Shown: positions 11,363 to 23,697, numbered from the stretch's first letter. The stretch: DNA of 64,000 nt from Salvelinus alpinus (GCF_045679555.1 NC_092096.1:28590364-28654363); one strand, 5' to 3'. A program made the numbers and translations. The notes: generated by a model from the letters alone, not told the origin.

Positions 11363-14193
11363 TATGGTTGCAAAGGGTCAGAAACTTTCCATGGGAAGTT
11401 AAGCCCGGGAATTTGGGGAATTTTGCTAAAAGTCATCAAAAAAGTTGGCTCATAAAAGTTAACCTTTTTTTGTGGGAAACACATACGGCAATTCTAGGTC
11501 TTGCGGCATATTTTGGTTAAACTATCCCCAATTCAATGGAATTGCAACCCTCTGCATGCACAGTGCATTCTTCCATCACATGTACAGCTGATTCTCAAGG
11601 TCTTGCACACTAATGAGATGCTATTGGACCAACACTACTACACTGTCTGAGCCAAGGACTACATGCTTTCTGGTAAGTTTTCATTACAATACTGGGTGGG
11701 GTGAATATATTTTATGACATAAAATATTTTTTGTTAACTAGTAAACAGTAGCCTACAGCAAAGTGTGTTTAAATCATTTCTAACTTGTTAACAATTTATG
11801 CTAGTTAGTTTTTGCTACCATGTGGGTGTTAGCTTATTTGAGCCTGCTAACTGAGGAGTGTTAATTCACCTGTTTCCATACATATTTCATTTTAAAACAT
11901 TTATCTTACAAAGGAGTTGTTTAATCTAATTGCTTAACTATATCTGTACATGGAATTGTATTTGGTTTTTTCTTAAACTCTTTTTTTCTAATCTTTACAG
12001 GAAAATGTCACTGTCTAATGTGTGGAGACATTTCACTGCAGCTAATGTAGAAGGAAAAGCTGTGTACATTTGCAAATACTGTGCCAAATCATATGTGAAG
12101 AATGCAACAAAGATGCAGAATAATCTGGCCAAGTGCATAAAGTTCCCTCAGCACTCACAACAAGCAACCTCTGACAAAAGTCCCTCTACTTCTATTTGAT
12201 GTGAAAATGATGAATCAGACACCTTATCGATAGCAACAGCTCATGGTCCTCCTGGAATCCGAAGTTTTTTTGACTCAATGGAGGAACGTAGTCAAAGAAA
12301 GGCTGATGAATGTCTTGCTCGAGCTGTGTATGCAACTGGTTCACCTCTGATGCTCACAGGCAATGTGTATTGGAAGAGATTTCTGAATATTCTTCGCCCA
12401 GCAAACACCTGTCCAACCAGATATACTTTATCTACTCATTTGCTGGATGCAGAGTTCAAGTAAAGGTCAAGCAAATCATAGAGAAAGCAGACTGTATTGC
12501 AATCATCTCTGATGGGTGATCGAATGTTTGTGGGCAAGGAATAATTAACTACATAATCTCCACCCTTCGACCAGTATTCTACAAGAGCACAGACACTAGG
12601 GACAACACACACCGGACTCTACATTGCAGATGAGCTGAAGGCAGTCATCAATGACCTTGGACCACAGAAGGTATTTGCACTGGTGACAGACAATGCTGCG
12701 AACATGAAGGCTGTTTGGTCTAAAGTGGAGGAATCCTACCCTCGCATCACACCCATTGGCTGTGCTGCTCATGCATTGAATCTGCTCCTCGAGGACATCA
12801 TGGCACTGAAAACGGATACACTACGAGAGCCAAGGAACTGGTTAGGTATGTGAAGGGTCATCAAGTTATAACAGCAATCTACCTCACCAAGCAAAGTGAG
12901 AAGAATAAGAGCACCACATTGAAGCTGCCCAGCAACACCCGTTGGGGTGGTGTCATCATGTTTGACAGTCTTCCTGGAGGGGAAGGAGTCTCCAAGAAAT
13001 GGTCATATCGCAGTCTGCCGATATGGACAGCCCCATCAACAGGATCCTCCTGGATTATGTATTTTGGGAGAGAGTGGTAAGCAGCCTGAAACTCCTGAAA
13101 ACTATAGCAGTAGGCATGGCACGGATTAAGGGAGACAATACCATCCTGTCTGATGTTCAGACTCTGCTTGCAGATGTAAGAGAAGAAATCCGTACTGCCC
13201 TGCCCACTTCACTGTAAATCCAAGCAGAGGAAACTGCAGGTCTGAAATACATCAAAAAGCGTGAAGACTTCTGCCTGAAGCCCATACACGCCACAGCTTA
13301 CATGTTGGACCCTAAGTATGCTGGCAAGAGCATCCTGTCTGGTGCAGAGATCAACAAGGCCTATGGTGTCATCACTACCATGTCTCGCCACCTTGGCCTG
13401 GATAAGGGCAAGGTTCTTGGCAGTCTGGCAAAGTACACTTCCAAGCAAGGGCTTCGGGATGGAGATGCAATGAGGCAGTCGTGCCAACATATCTCATCAG
13501 CCACCTACTGGAAGGGACTTTGTGTTTCTGAGGCTCTTTCCCCTGTTGCCTCCATCATCCTCCAAATCCCACCAACATCAGCCGCCTCAGAGCGCAACTG
13601 GTCCTTGTTTGGGAACACACACACACCAAAGCACGCAACAGACTGACCAATACAAGGGTTGAAAAATTGGTGGCCATCCTGCAAATTTTAGGCTTTTTGA
13701 GCCTGACAACGAGCCATCCTCAACAAGGTTGGAAAGTGACAGTGAAGATGAGGCCTCAGAGTCTGAGGAGGAAGCCTGAGAGGAAGAGGATTTAATCTGA
13801 GAGGAACCAAAGATTTAGTTTCTAGACTATAATTTTACAGATGTATGTTGAAAACATTTTTGGGAGATGCGATGGATCATTGGGGATCATTCAATATTCC
13901 CTTTCTTTTGTTGTTCAGTGAAATCATCCCATGTGAAGAGTCAACTAATTTAATTAAAGTTAAATTTGTAACTAAATTGTTGTTGTTTTTTTCTATTGGA
14001 AGGATTTAATCATTTGCAATTATGTCTACTTATGATAAGGTAAAAGGTTTATGTTTCTGTCTCCATATATGGTAAATATATCCAATGCAAAAAACATCTA
14101 CAATTAAGTGGTATTAATATTACTTTGCATATATTCCGTTAATTCCCACGGAAAGTTTCCACCTCTGAATATTCCCCAAAATGTGCAACCCTA
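11363..14193 (+). mobile_element. hAT DNA transposon with BED finger, degraded
   Basis: An 8-bp duplication CTCACAAC flanks both sides (11355-11362 and 14194-14201). The ends are inverted (TATGGTTGCA against TGCAACCCTA). A BED-type zinc finger begins at 12004 (MSLSNVWRHFTAANVEGKA, then YICKYCAKSY). The middle encodes hAT transposase segments (LGPQKVFALVTDNAANMKAV near 12655). The C-terminal dimerisation region is seen near 13540-13610 (PTSAASERNWSLFGN). Several stops and frame changes interrupt the frame, including a stop after the BED finger at about 12197, so the element is not autonomous. It lies between copies 1 and 2. Confidence 0.85.
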
Positions 14194-14201
14194 CTCACAA
14201 C

Positions 14202-15176
14202 ACACGGTTTCTGAAAACATTCACCCTCTTCCATACAGTTTCATAGAATTGTGGGTACAATCAGCATTTACTTCCTGAATATTGTACAGTGAATTATATG
14301 AACAGGGTTTAGTGTGTGTGACTGCCGTGCTCTATTTTGGCACAAAGTGATTATCAATGGAGAGGCATCATGAACAACACAGGTAAACACATTTGTGGAT
14401 ACCTTTTCAACTATCAGAAATTACCAAATTCCCTATGGTCCCTTGGTCTGACATGTCACAGAGAATTATGACTCCACTCCCATGAAGCTTCAGTAGGTCA
14501 AGTGGCTCGCATAATAAAACATATAAGTATATGACGGATGTAAGCCCTACCCTTACATAGTTTTCCTTGATAGGGACACATCTTAGGCTGCCATTGATTA
14601 TTACTATTCAATTCACAATCACAGCATGAGGAAGTGATTAGTAGGCATACTATTTTAGACAGATATGGTCTATAATGGTATGATGATGTAGATGTCTAAT
14701 GTTAGTCTACAATGCCCTTGTTACAGATGTCTTAGACCTCTTATTATACTAATGATGAAGTTAATGGTTACATGGAAATACAGTTAGTAATAACTAAAAT
14801 GCAGATTGTATTGGCAATAATCAAGTTCATAAATACATATATTGAATAGCTTGATAGTTAAATATTACACATTTAGCATAATTGATGACTTTTATTTTGA
14901 AGACTTTTTGGACACTGACGTTAAAATTGTACTTGGTGGCAAAGGTTTCACATCCTCTTTTATGGTGGTAACATTAGCTAGCTAGATTTACTTTCTACCG
15001 TCTCATGCGGCGCTCACTAGCTAAGGTAGCTAAGATATTGATTGGCACATGGGCCATAATGGGTATGTATACGGTATTGGTGGTAACTTGCAAGATAGAA
15101 AACAATATTGTGTGTTTGCTAGCTAGCTTTCTAAACTAGGTGGGCGTAATAACCAGTTCGCTAGCTAGCTATGACC
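14202..15176. other. Intergenic, nothing recognised
   Basis: AT-rich sequence without convincing open frames or known repeats. A CTAGCTAG-rich stretch lies near 14980-15170. It may contain the promoter side of copy 2, but no motif could be supported. Confidence 0.3.
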
Positions 15177-15317
15177 AGGGTCGTATAGGAACAACCCGTA
15201 GCTAAACGTTTTGCAACGGAACATGTAAACGAGCGTTTCTAATTGGACAAATTCGGGTCGTCGCTCCACGTTTCGGTCAGTTTTCTAGCACTTGGTGTCT
15301 AGTGAAAACGACCCTGA
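15177..15317. repeat. Small terminal-inverted repeat element
   Basis: The segment opens with CAGGGTCGTATAGGAACAAC and closes with GAAAACGACCCTGA, so the ends are inverted. The interior is non-coding. It resembles a common short salmonid repeat, by memory only. Confidence 0.4.
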
Positions 15318-15414
15318 CGTCAAGGAAGTAGCTGGATATCTAGCTAGCTATTGTGCGGTTTCTAGCAAAACCTCTTGTATATCTAACGTTAGCTAGCTGT
15401 GCCTTTCGATATTT

Positions 15415-15672
15415 TAAAGCAATAAGACCGAGGGGTTGTGGTATATGGCCAATATACCACGGCTAAGGGCTGTTTTTCATCACGACGCAACGCGGAGTGC
15501 CTGGATACAGCCCTTAGCCGTTGTATATTGGCAATATACCACAAACCCCTGAGGTGCCTTATTGCTATTATAAACTGGTTTCCAAGGTAATTAGAGCAGT
15601 AAAAATACATATTTTGTCATACCTGTGGTATACGGTCTGATATACCACGGCTGTCAGCCAATCAGCATTACA
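15415..15672 (+). repeat. Palindromic MITE (family A), copy 1
   Basis: A near-perfect palindrome of about 160 bp is built on GTGGTATATGGCCAATATAC and its reverse complement, with GCAATAAG and CTTATTGC at the edges. A side arm extends to CCACGGCTGTCAGCCAATCA. A second copy in the opposite orientation lies at 63340-63597. Confidence 0.7.
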
Positions 15673-15901
15673 GGGTTCCATCCACCAAGTTTATAATATG
15701 TTATTGACTAGCTAGCTCGCTATTATTATGTTATTGAGTGTCCACATGCACATTCCGCGGAAGCTATTGTCTGCTGGGATTGTTATGAAATTTGTTATGA
15801 CAATGTTATTATGACATAACGGTAGCTAAGATATGCATAGCTAAACGTAATTGATTTAACTAGCCATCTAACAGTAACACACTGTGCTTTTCACATTATA
15901 G

Positions 15902-18900
15902 ATTACCCCATCCCTCTCTCCTCCCTGCGCCTTTTGGTCCCACCTCTACGACTGATGTCTGCATTTATGTGGCAGGTATCACAACAGAGGGCCATTAAGC
16001 ACTATGGAAAATTAGAGGAGTTTGTGACCGTGGTAACACAAACTGTCCCAGAACTTATGACTGACAGACAGAGGACCCTTCTTATTTTGGGGCTGAGAGC
16101 AAGGGTAAGAAATTCTGTCTAATCTTTCATACAGGATCACTTCAATTGGTGAAGTGCAGAGAATAGTTTTATGCAAAGTATCAGACTCCATCACCACTTT
16201 TCTTGCAGGTAACTTTGGGGCGATTTTCTGCTGAACACCCTGTTAGCCTCCAAACCCTCCTTTATTCTATAAAGTCTTCTCAACTTGCACAGGTTCAGGT
16301 TGGTAAATCAAATGTCATAGTACAATGCCAATATTTGAACTTTTTTTCCCCCTGCTGGACACTTAAATGAGAATTAACACCCTGATAATTCAGCCACATT
16401 AAAATCAAGAGCTTAAGTTTGTTGGTATGGACAGTTGTGTGCCATTTGTCACCCCCTTTAACACAAAGTGTAAAAATGACCGTCCGGTTTCAGTGTGTTT
16501 TCCACATTGTTTTACAGTCCTATGATGCAGGCATGGAATCACCTGAAGGTAACTTCGCCAAGCTCACCCAAAGCTTGATTACAGACCCAGTTGAGCGTGA
16601 ACACTTCGTTCAAGTAAGTAGCTGTTCATGTCAAGCTTGTCTTGAACCTGTTTTAGTTTAACATTTTCTTTAGCCTGACTCAACCTAATAATAATTTATT
16701 TTGCTTATATAGCGCTTCTCATTACAAAATATAATCTCAAAACACTTCAAAAGCAAAACAAACCTGCACAGCAAATAATCAAAATGGAAAGTGAATGGTG
16801 TCTAGTCAGCTTCAGATAGTTGAGGCAGTTTGGAAAGGCAGTCTCTGCCATATGGCTTGACTGGATCGATGGTACAGCCAGGGAGAACCTAGTAATAATG
16901 TCCTTTAAAAATTGCATTTTGTTGTATGATAAGTCATAACTAGTAGACCCTGGCAAGAGAGAAGAAAAAGACTTGGCACCCAAAGTAGGATCATGCAGGG
17001 TCTCCCAACCAATCATTAAGTAGGCTAACCGTTTTCCTTTTGCATTATCTCACTGACTCCATCTTTTTAGGTGGTGTTCCTTGAGGAATTCAGACCTGAT
17101 TTTGACAAAGCGCTTCAGGAACTGGTCTGTGACTTCCTCACTAGGTTGGAAGAGCTGCTTACACTACCAGACTTTAAGCAGGTGCAGAAATCACTTTTGT
17201 AAGACAGTCTTGTAAGACAGCATTCAAATTAATAACTGTAGTTGGCCTGGAATCTATTTTGGCATTTTATTTGTGTCCCTCTTTTCCCTAGACTGCATTG
17301 TTGCTGAGTGCTGGCTCCTCTGGCCTGGATGAATGCCTGCAATCTTTCTCTCACTCAGAAGATCTCCAGTTTCTGCTCCAGAATTACAAACAATGCAGAA
17401 CATTGTACACAAACAGTAAGTTCATAGAAAATTACTCATTTTTTATACCAATCATTTTAGCGCCACATGGTCAGATAAGGTTTATTGATGTAACAACTGC
17501 ATCTGAGGATCAATCAATCAAATGTATTTATAAAGCCCTTCTTACATCAGCTGATGTCACAAAGTGCTGTACAGACACCCAGCCTAAAACCCCAAACAGC
17601 AAGCAATGCAGGTGTAGAAGCACAGTGACTACAAAAAACTGCCTAGAAAGGCCGGAACCTAGGAAGAAACCTAGAGAGGAACCAGGCTATGAGGGGTGGC
17701 CAGTCCTCTTCTGGCTGTGCCGGTTGGAGATTATAGCAGAACATGGCCAAGTTGTTCAAATGTTCATAGATGACCAGCAGGGTCAAATAATAATAATCAC
17801 AGTGGTTGTAGAGGGTGCAACAGGTCAGCACCTCAGGAGTAAATGTCAGTTGGCTTTTCATAGCCGATCATTCAGAGTATCTCTCCCGCTCCTGCTGTGT
17901 CTAGAGAGTTGAAAACAGCAGGTCTGGGACAGGTAGCACGTCCGGTGAACAGGTCAGGGTTCCATAGCCGCAGGCAGAACAGTTGAAACTGAAGCAGCAG
18001 CACGACCAGGTGGACTGGGCACAGCAAGGAGTAATCAGGCCAGGTAGTCCTGAGGCATGGTCCTAGGACTCAGGTCCTCCGAGAGAGAAAAAGTGAGAGA
18101 GAATTAGAGAGAGCATACTTAAATTCACACAGGACACCGGATAAGACTGGAGAAATTCTCCAGATATAACAGACTGACCCTAGCCCCCCGACACAAACTA
18201 TTGCAGCATAAATACTGGAGGTTGAGACAGGAGGGGTTGGGAGACACTGACGATACCCCCGGACAGGGCCAAACAGGCAGGATATAACCCCACCCACTTT
18301 GCCAAAGCACAGCCCCCACACCACTAGAGGGATACCTTCAACCACCAACTTACCACCCTGAGACAAGGCCGAGTATAGCCCACAAAGATCTCCCCCACAG
18401 CACAAACCCAAGGGGGGCGCCAACCCGGACAGGAAGATCATGTCAGTGACTCAACCCACTCAAGTGACGCACCCCTCCTAGGGACGGCATGGAAGAGCAC
18501 CAGTAAGCCAGTGACACAGCCCCTGTAATAGGGTTAGAGGCAGAGAATCCCAGTGGAGAGAGGGGAACCGGCCAGGCAGAGACAGCAAGGGCGGTTCGTT
18601 GCTCCAGTGCCTTTCCGTTCACCTTCACACTCTTGGGCCAGACTACACTCAATCATATGACCTACTGATGAGATGAGTCTTCAATAAAGACTTAAAGGTT
18701 GAGACCGAGTCTGCATCTCTCACATGGATAGGCAGACCATTCCATAAAAAATGATCTGATTTATGTGCAGGAACTTCCTCTCACCATGTTCCTTACCTTT
18801 CTTGTTCATTTTAAAGGGATTTAAACTTGGATGGATTAGCCAAATAATAAACAATTTGACAGATTAAAATGTAAATTAGGGATATGAGAAGTATTCAGAA

Positions 18901-21900
18901 CAGCCTGGCAGATATTCAATTTATTTAACGTATTTGTTTTTGTCTGTGCAGTTTCCTCCTCTGACATTCCTCAGGAATCAGATATTGAATCCGATGCCTT
19001 CCCTGACCAGTTAAACCGTACCAATCTGGACTCTGGTGTGGCTATGAGGACAGCACATTTAGTGGCAATGGGGAGCACAAGAGATATTATAGGCTGCGAT
19101 GAAACCTGTGATGAAGCGAATGAAGATGACATAGATGTAGAGGACGAGTCAGCACAGAAAAGGTACAGTGCCTTCAGAAAGTATTCACACCCCTTGACTT
19201 TTTCCAAATGTTGTTGTGTTACAGCCTGAATTTAAAATTAAGATTAAATTAAGATGTTTTGTCACTGTTCTACACACAATACCCCACAATGTCAATGTTA
19301 AATTATGTTTTTAGACATTTTTACAAATGAAAAGCTGAAATGTCTTGAATCAATAAGTATTCAACCCCTTTTTTATGGCAAGCCTAAATAAGTTCAGGAG
19401 TAAATATTTGCTTAACAAGTCACATAAGAAGTTGCATGGACTCACTCTGTGTGCAATAAGTGTTGAACATTATTTTTCAATGACTACCTCATCTCTGTAC
19501 CCCACACATACAATTATTTATTAGATCCCTCAGTTAATTTCAAACACAGATTCAACCACTAAGACCAGGGAGGTTTTCTAATGCTTCGCAAAGAAAGGCA
19601 ACTATTGGTAGATGGGACTTTGAATAGCACTTTGAGCATGGTGAAGTTACTAATTATACTTTGGATCGTGTATCAATACACCCAGTCAGTACAAAGATAC
19701 TAGCGTCCACTCAGTTGCTGGAGAGGAAGAAAACCGCTAATGGTGAATATAAAACAGTTGCAGAGTTTAATGGCTGTGATAGGAGAAAACTGGGGATGGA
19801 CAACAACATTGTACACTGCTCAAAAAAATAAAGGGAACACTTAAACAACACAATGTAACTCCAAGTCAATCACACTTCTGTGAAATCAAACTGTCCACTT
19901 AGGAAGCAACACTGATTGACAATAAATTTCACATGCTGTTGTGCAAATGGAATAGACAAAAGGTGGAAATTATAGGCAATTAGCAAGACACCCCCAACAA
20001 AGGAGTGGTTCTGCAGGTGGTGACCACAGACCACTTCTCAGTTCCTATGCTTCCTGGCTGATGTTTTGGTCACATTTGAATGCTGGCGGTGCTTGCCCTC
20101 TAGTGGTAGCATGAGACGGAGTCTACAACCCACACAAGTGGCTCAGGTAGTGCAGCTCATCCAGGATGGCACATCAATGCGAGCTGTGGCAAGAAGGTTT
20201 GCTGTGTCTGTCAGCGTAGTGTCCAGAGCATGGAGGCGCTACCAGGAGACAGGCCAGTACATCAGGAGACGTGGAGGAGGCCGTAGGAGGGCAACAACCC
20301 AGCAGCAAGTCCGCTACCTCCGCCTTTGTGCAAGGAGGTGCAGGTGGAGCACTGCCAGAGCCCTGCAAAATGACCTCCAGCAGGCCACAAATGTGCATGT
20401 GTCTACTCAAATGGTCAGAAACAGACTCCATAAGGGTGGTATGAGGGCCCGACGTCCACAGGTGGGGGTTGTGCTTACAGCCCAACACCGTGCAGGACAT
20501 TTGGCATTTGCCAGAGAACACCAAGATTGGCAAATTCGCCACTGGCGCCCTGTGCTCTTCACAGATGAAAGCAGGTTCACACTGAGCACATGTGACAGAC
20601 GTGACAGAGTCTGGAGACGCCGTGGAGAACGTTCTGCTGCCTGCAACATCCTCCATCATGACCGGTTTGGCGGTGGGTCAGTCATGGTGTGGGGTGGCAT
20701 TTCTTTGGGGGGCCGCACAGCCCTCCATGTGCTCGCCAGAGGTAGCCTGACTGCCATTAGGTACCGAGATGAGATCCTCAGACCCCTTGTGAGACCATAT
20801 GCTGGTGCGGTTGGCCCTGGGTTCCTCCTAATGCAAGACAATGCTAGACCTCATGTGGCTGGAGTGTGTCAGCAGTTCCTGCAAGAGGAAGGCATTGATG
20901 CTATGGACTGGCCCGCCCATTCCCCAGACCTGAATCCAATTGAGCACATCTGGGACATCATGTCTTGCTCCATCCACCAACGCCACGTTGCACCACAGAC
21001 TGTCCAGGAGTTGGCGGATGCTTTAGTCCAGGTCTGGGAGGAGATCCCTCAGGAGACCATCCGCCACCTTATCAGGAGCATGCCCAGGCATTGTAGGGAG
21101 GTCATACAGGCACGTGGAGGCCACACACACTACTGAGCCTCAATTTGACTTGTTTTAAGGACATTACATCAAAGTTGGATCAGCCTGTAGTGTGGTTTTC
21201 CACTTTAATTTTGAGTGTGACTCCAAATCCAGACCTCCATGGGTTGATAAATTTGATTTCCATTGATCATTTTTGTGTGATTTTGTTGTCAGCACATTCA
21301 ACTATGTAAAGAAAAAAGTATTTAATAAGAATATTTCATTCATTCAGATCTAGGATGTGTTATTTTAGTGTTCCCTTTATTTTTTTGAGCAGTGTAGTTA
21401 CTCTACAATACTAACCTGATTGACAGAGTGAAAAGAAGGAAGCCTGTACAGAATAACAAATATTCCAAAACATGCATTATGCTTGGCCTACCGAATGGTG
21501 CAGCAGTCTAAGGCAATGCATCGCAGTGATAGAGGCGTCACTAGAGACCCGGGTTCGATCCCGGCCTGTATCACAATCGGCCGTGATCGGGGGAATCCCA
21601 TAGGACGGCGCACAATTGGCCCAGCGTCATCCGGGTTAGGGAAGGGTTTGGCCAGGGGTGCTTTACAAGTAGGCCGTCATTGTAAATGAGAATTTGTTCT
21701 TTACTGACTTGCCTAGTTGAATAAAGGTTAAATAAAACATTAAAATACAAGGCACTAAAATAATACTCAGTACCACTCTCCATATTTTCAAGCATACTGG
21801 TAGCTGAATCATGTTATAGGTATGCTTGTAATCATTGGGGACTGGGGAGTTTTTCAGGATAAAAAGTAAACGGAATGGAGCTAAGCACAGGCAACATTCT

Positions 21901-23697
21901 AGAGGAAAACCAGGTTCAGTCTGCTTTCCACCAGACACTTGGAGATGCAGGACAATAACCTAAAACACAAGACGAAATCCACACTGAAGTTGCTTACCAA
22001 GAAGACCGTGAATGTTCCGGAGTGGCAGAGTTACAGTTTTGACTTACAGCTGTAATCGCTGCTAAAGGTGCTTCTACCAGGTCTTGACTCAGGGGTGTGA
22101 ATACGTATGTAAATTAATTATTTCTGTATATAATTTAATACATTTGCAAACATTTCTAAAAACATGTTTTCACTTTGTCATTATGGGGTATTGTGTGTAG
22201 ATGGGTGAGAATATTTTTTATTTAATCCATTTTGAATTCAGGCTGTAACAGCAAAATGTGGAATAAGTCAAGTGGTGTGAATACTTTGAGACACTGTATG
22301 TGATAATTAATTTATAAAATTTTGTTGTTTGAAACAGTGCATCAAACAACTTTACCACTTGACTTAGTAATGGTCATCAATTTGCATTTCTGTTTTGTGC
22401 TGTTCACAGGGCTGGTTCTGGTCTTTCTCCTACCAGTGTCATGCAAGGTGGTGATACAGGTGAGACCTCACTAACTTTTAGTTGAGTACATTTACCCTTT
22501 GGAAAGCCTCAGTTGACCATTGTGGGGCAATGGTAGGGGAAACTTCCTCATGAGTTCAATATTTGTATTCATTTTTCCACAGACACTGTTGCAGGGGTAT
22601 CGTTTCAGGTGTTGACTCCTCTTTCTTCAGCTTCAAATGAGTGTGCCCCATCTACTTCCAGTTCATCACACGTGAACATTTTCCACCAGTGTCCCCAGTG
22701 TGGGAAATGCTTTAATTATCAGTCTCAACTTGTCCAACACCAGCAAATTCACTGTGGGGACAATCCATACAAGTGCTCCAACTGCGGGAATAGATTCAAA
22801 TTCTTTACAAGTCTGTCAAATCATAAGAGGATGCAATGTGTGGGCACTGCCTTTAGCTGTCCCAAGTGCTGGAGAGAGTTTGGTTCTCTGCGGGAGAAAT
22901 TGAGACACCAGTGTCCACACAACGAAGCCATGTACATCTGTCCACAGAACGGGAAGAGTTTTAAGACATCACCGCAATATCCATTCCAGTGCCGTCACTG
23001 TGCAAGGAGCTTTCCCGAATCGAATCAACTGGACACCCACGAAAAAAGTCACAGTGTCGTCCAAACGCTTGACTGTCACAAATGTGGAATGACCTTCAGC
23101 AACTTGCCCAGTCTAGTGCACCACGTGGAAGCCCACAAGAGGTCGGATCTGAGGCCATCGTCGCATCTTCCAAAGAAGAAAGGATTGCAACTTCCGAGAA
23201 CACACCATTGTCACCAATGTGGAAAGTCCTTCGTAACAAACCGTCGTCTCAAGGATCACATGCGTACTCATATGAATTATCGTCCCTTTTCCTGCTCCTA
23301 CTGTGGTAAATGTTTCACTCAGAAAGGTAATCTCACTGTGCACATAAGGCTCCACACAGGGGAGAGACCCTACATGTGCTCTGTGTGTGGGAAGGCGTTT
23401 CCATCAGGAGGGGATCTGCAGGTACACCAGCGCTTTCACACTGGGGAGAGACCTTACCAATGCAAAGAGTGTGACAAACGTTTTTTTAAGTCGAGCCATT
23501 TAGTCGTCCACATGCGTGGGCATAGGGGAGAGCGTCCCTACACTTGTAATGAATGTGGAAGGGGTTTTATCCGGAGAACTTGCTTAAAAAAACATTTGCT
23601 AGTTCATTCAGGGGAGAGGCCATATTCATGTCTTCGTTGCCCGAATACTTACAAACGCAGTTCACACCTGAACTATCACATGAAGAAAAATCATTGA
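15902..23697 (+). CDS. TINF2_N-domain C2H2 zinc-finger protein, copy 2
   Basis: Exons: 15902-16104, 16209-16292, 16518-16613, 17071-17181, 17292-17415, 18952-19162, 22410-22459 and 22583-23697. From the first in-frame ATG (15955, MSAFMWQV) the coding length is 1941 nt, or 646 residues, fully open. The first exon reads [11 protein letters not shown]...[20 protein letters not shown], which parallels the TIN2 N-terminus. Exon length from the AG at 15900-15901 is 203 nt, exactly as in copy 3, so an upstream 5' exon may exist and the true start is uncertain. Exon 6 is 39 nt shorter than in copy 1, in frame. Twelve finger units end with HMKKNH. Introns 5 and 6 hold insertions absent from copy 1. 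The polyadenylation signal may be AATAAA at 24513. Function is inferred: nuclear DNA-binding regulator. Confidence 0.82.
17507..18748 (-). mobile_element. LINE-related interspersed repeat in intron 5 of copy 2
   Basis: The left edge is a TCAA-type short repeat (ATCAATCAATCAAATG), which read on the - strand is the simple tandem tail typical of L2/Rex LINEs. The body is the abundant salmonid repeat with GGCCAGTCCTCTTCTGGCTG and related motifs. Copy 1 has an uninterrupted intron at the same place (about 8341), so this is an insertion after the duplication. No intact coding frame is seen. The family assignment is tentative. Confidence 0.55.
19814..21394 (+). mobile_element. Complete Tc1-like transposon (1581 bp), nested
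   Basis: Ends are identical inverted repeats beginning CACTGCTCAAAAAAATAAAG, flanked by TA at 19812-19813 and 21395-21396. The element carries one uninterrupted transposase gene. Both ends and the gene look whole, which suggests a young copy. It lies inside the outer Tc1 element in intron 6 of copy 2. Confidence 0.92.
20111..21136 (+). CDS. Tc1-like transposase, DD34E, intact
   Basis: The protein has 341 residues from the ATG at 20111 ([14 protein letters not shown]), the usual Tc1 length. The N-terminal paired-type helix-turn-helix ([20 protein letters not shown]) is followed by a GRRR basic hook region. The catalytic triad is visible: D152 in [10 protein letters not shown]243 in LMQDNARPH and E278 in [12 protein letters not shown], with 34 residues between the second D and E. 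The glycine-rich box [13 protein letters not shown] is present. The family cuts and pastes DNA at TA sites. No stop or frame change is seen; whether it is expressed or active is not known. Confidence 0.93.
   Translation: MRRSLQPTQVAQVVQLIQDGTSMRAVARRFAVSVSVVSRAWRRYQETGQYIRRRGGGRRRATTQQQVRYLRLCARRCRWSTARALQNDLQQATNVHVSTQMVRNRLHKGGMRARRPQVGVVLTAQHRAGHLAFAREHQDWQIRHWRPVLFTDESRFTLSTCDRRDRVWRRRGERSAACNILHHDRFGGGSVMVWGGISLGGRTALHVLARGSLTAIRYRDEILRPLVRPYAGAVGPGFLLMQDNARPHVAGVCQQFLQEEGIDAMDWPAHSPDLNPIEHIWDIMSCSIHQRHVAPQTVQELADALVQVWEEIPQETIRHLIRSMPRHCREVIQARGGHTHY
21484..21742 (+). mobile_element. tRNA-derived SINE
   Basis: A tRNA-like head has an A-box region (TGGTGCAGCAGTCTAAGGC) and a clear B box (GGTTCGATCCC at 21552). 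The body and the tail TGACTTGCCTAGTTGAATAA match the shared 3' end of salmonid SINEs (Slm/HpaI type by memory). It is inserted in the outer Tc1 element. Confidence 0.8.
22583..23697 (+). CDS. Zinc-finger exon (exon 8) of copy 2
   Basis: The exon encodes twelve finger units. Finger 2 is C2HC (H-x4-C), finger 4 lacks a cysteine (CPQNGKSF), and a basic spacer ([14 protein letters not shown]) separates fingers 6 and 7. Fingers 7-12 are canonical with HTGERPY linkers. The first about 340 bp differ from copy 1 at only a few positions and the preceding intron is identical, while fingers 4-6 differ strongly. Confidence 0.88.

Larger units (their letters stand above)
19166..22296. mobile_element. Tc1-like element (outer), inserted in a splice donor and carrying two insertions
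   Basis: Terminal inverted repeats start CAGTGCCTTCAGAAAGTATT and end with the inverse AATACTTTGAGACACTG. TA duplications lie at 19164-19165 and 22297-22298. The element entered the TA of the exon 6 donor of copy 2 (GTATGA in copy 1). It has no usable transposase frame. It is interrupted by an intact Tc1 (19814-21394) and by a SINE (about 21484-21742). Removing these leaves about 1.3 kb of non-autonomous or decayed element. Confidence 0.85.

Noticed and set aside
12850-13220. Possible host gene encoding an N-terminal hAT-like protein
   Set aside because: The frame is interrupted and the whole stretch lies between the hAT terminal repeats and target duplication, so it is the transposase remnant.
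21552-21562. tRNA B box suggesting a tRNA gene
   Set aside because: The rest does not fold as a tRNA and continues into a SINE body and tail.
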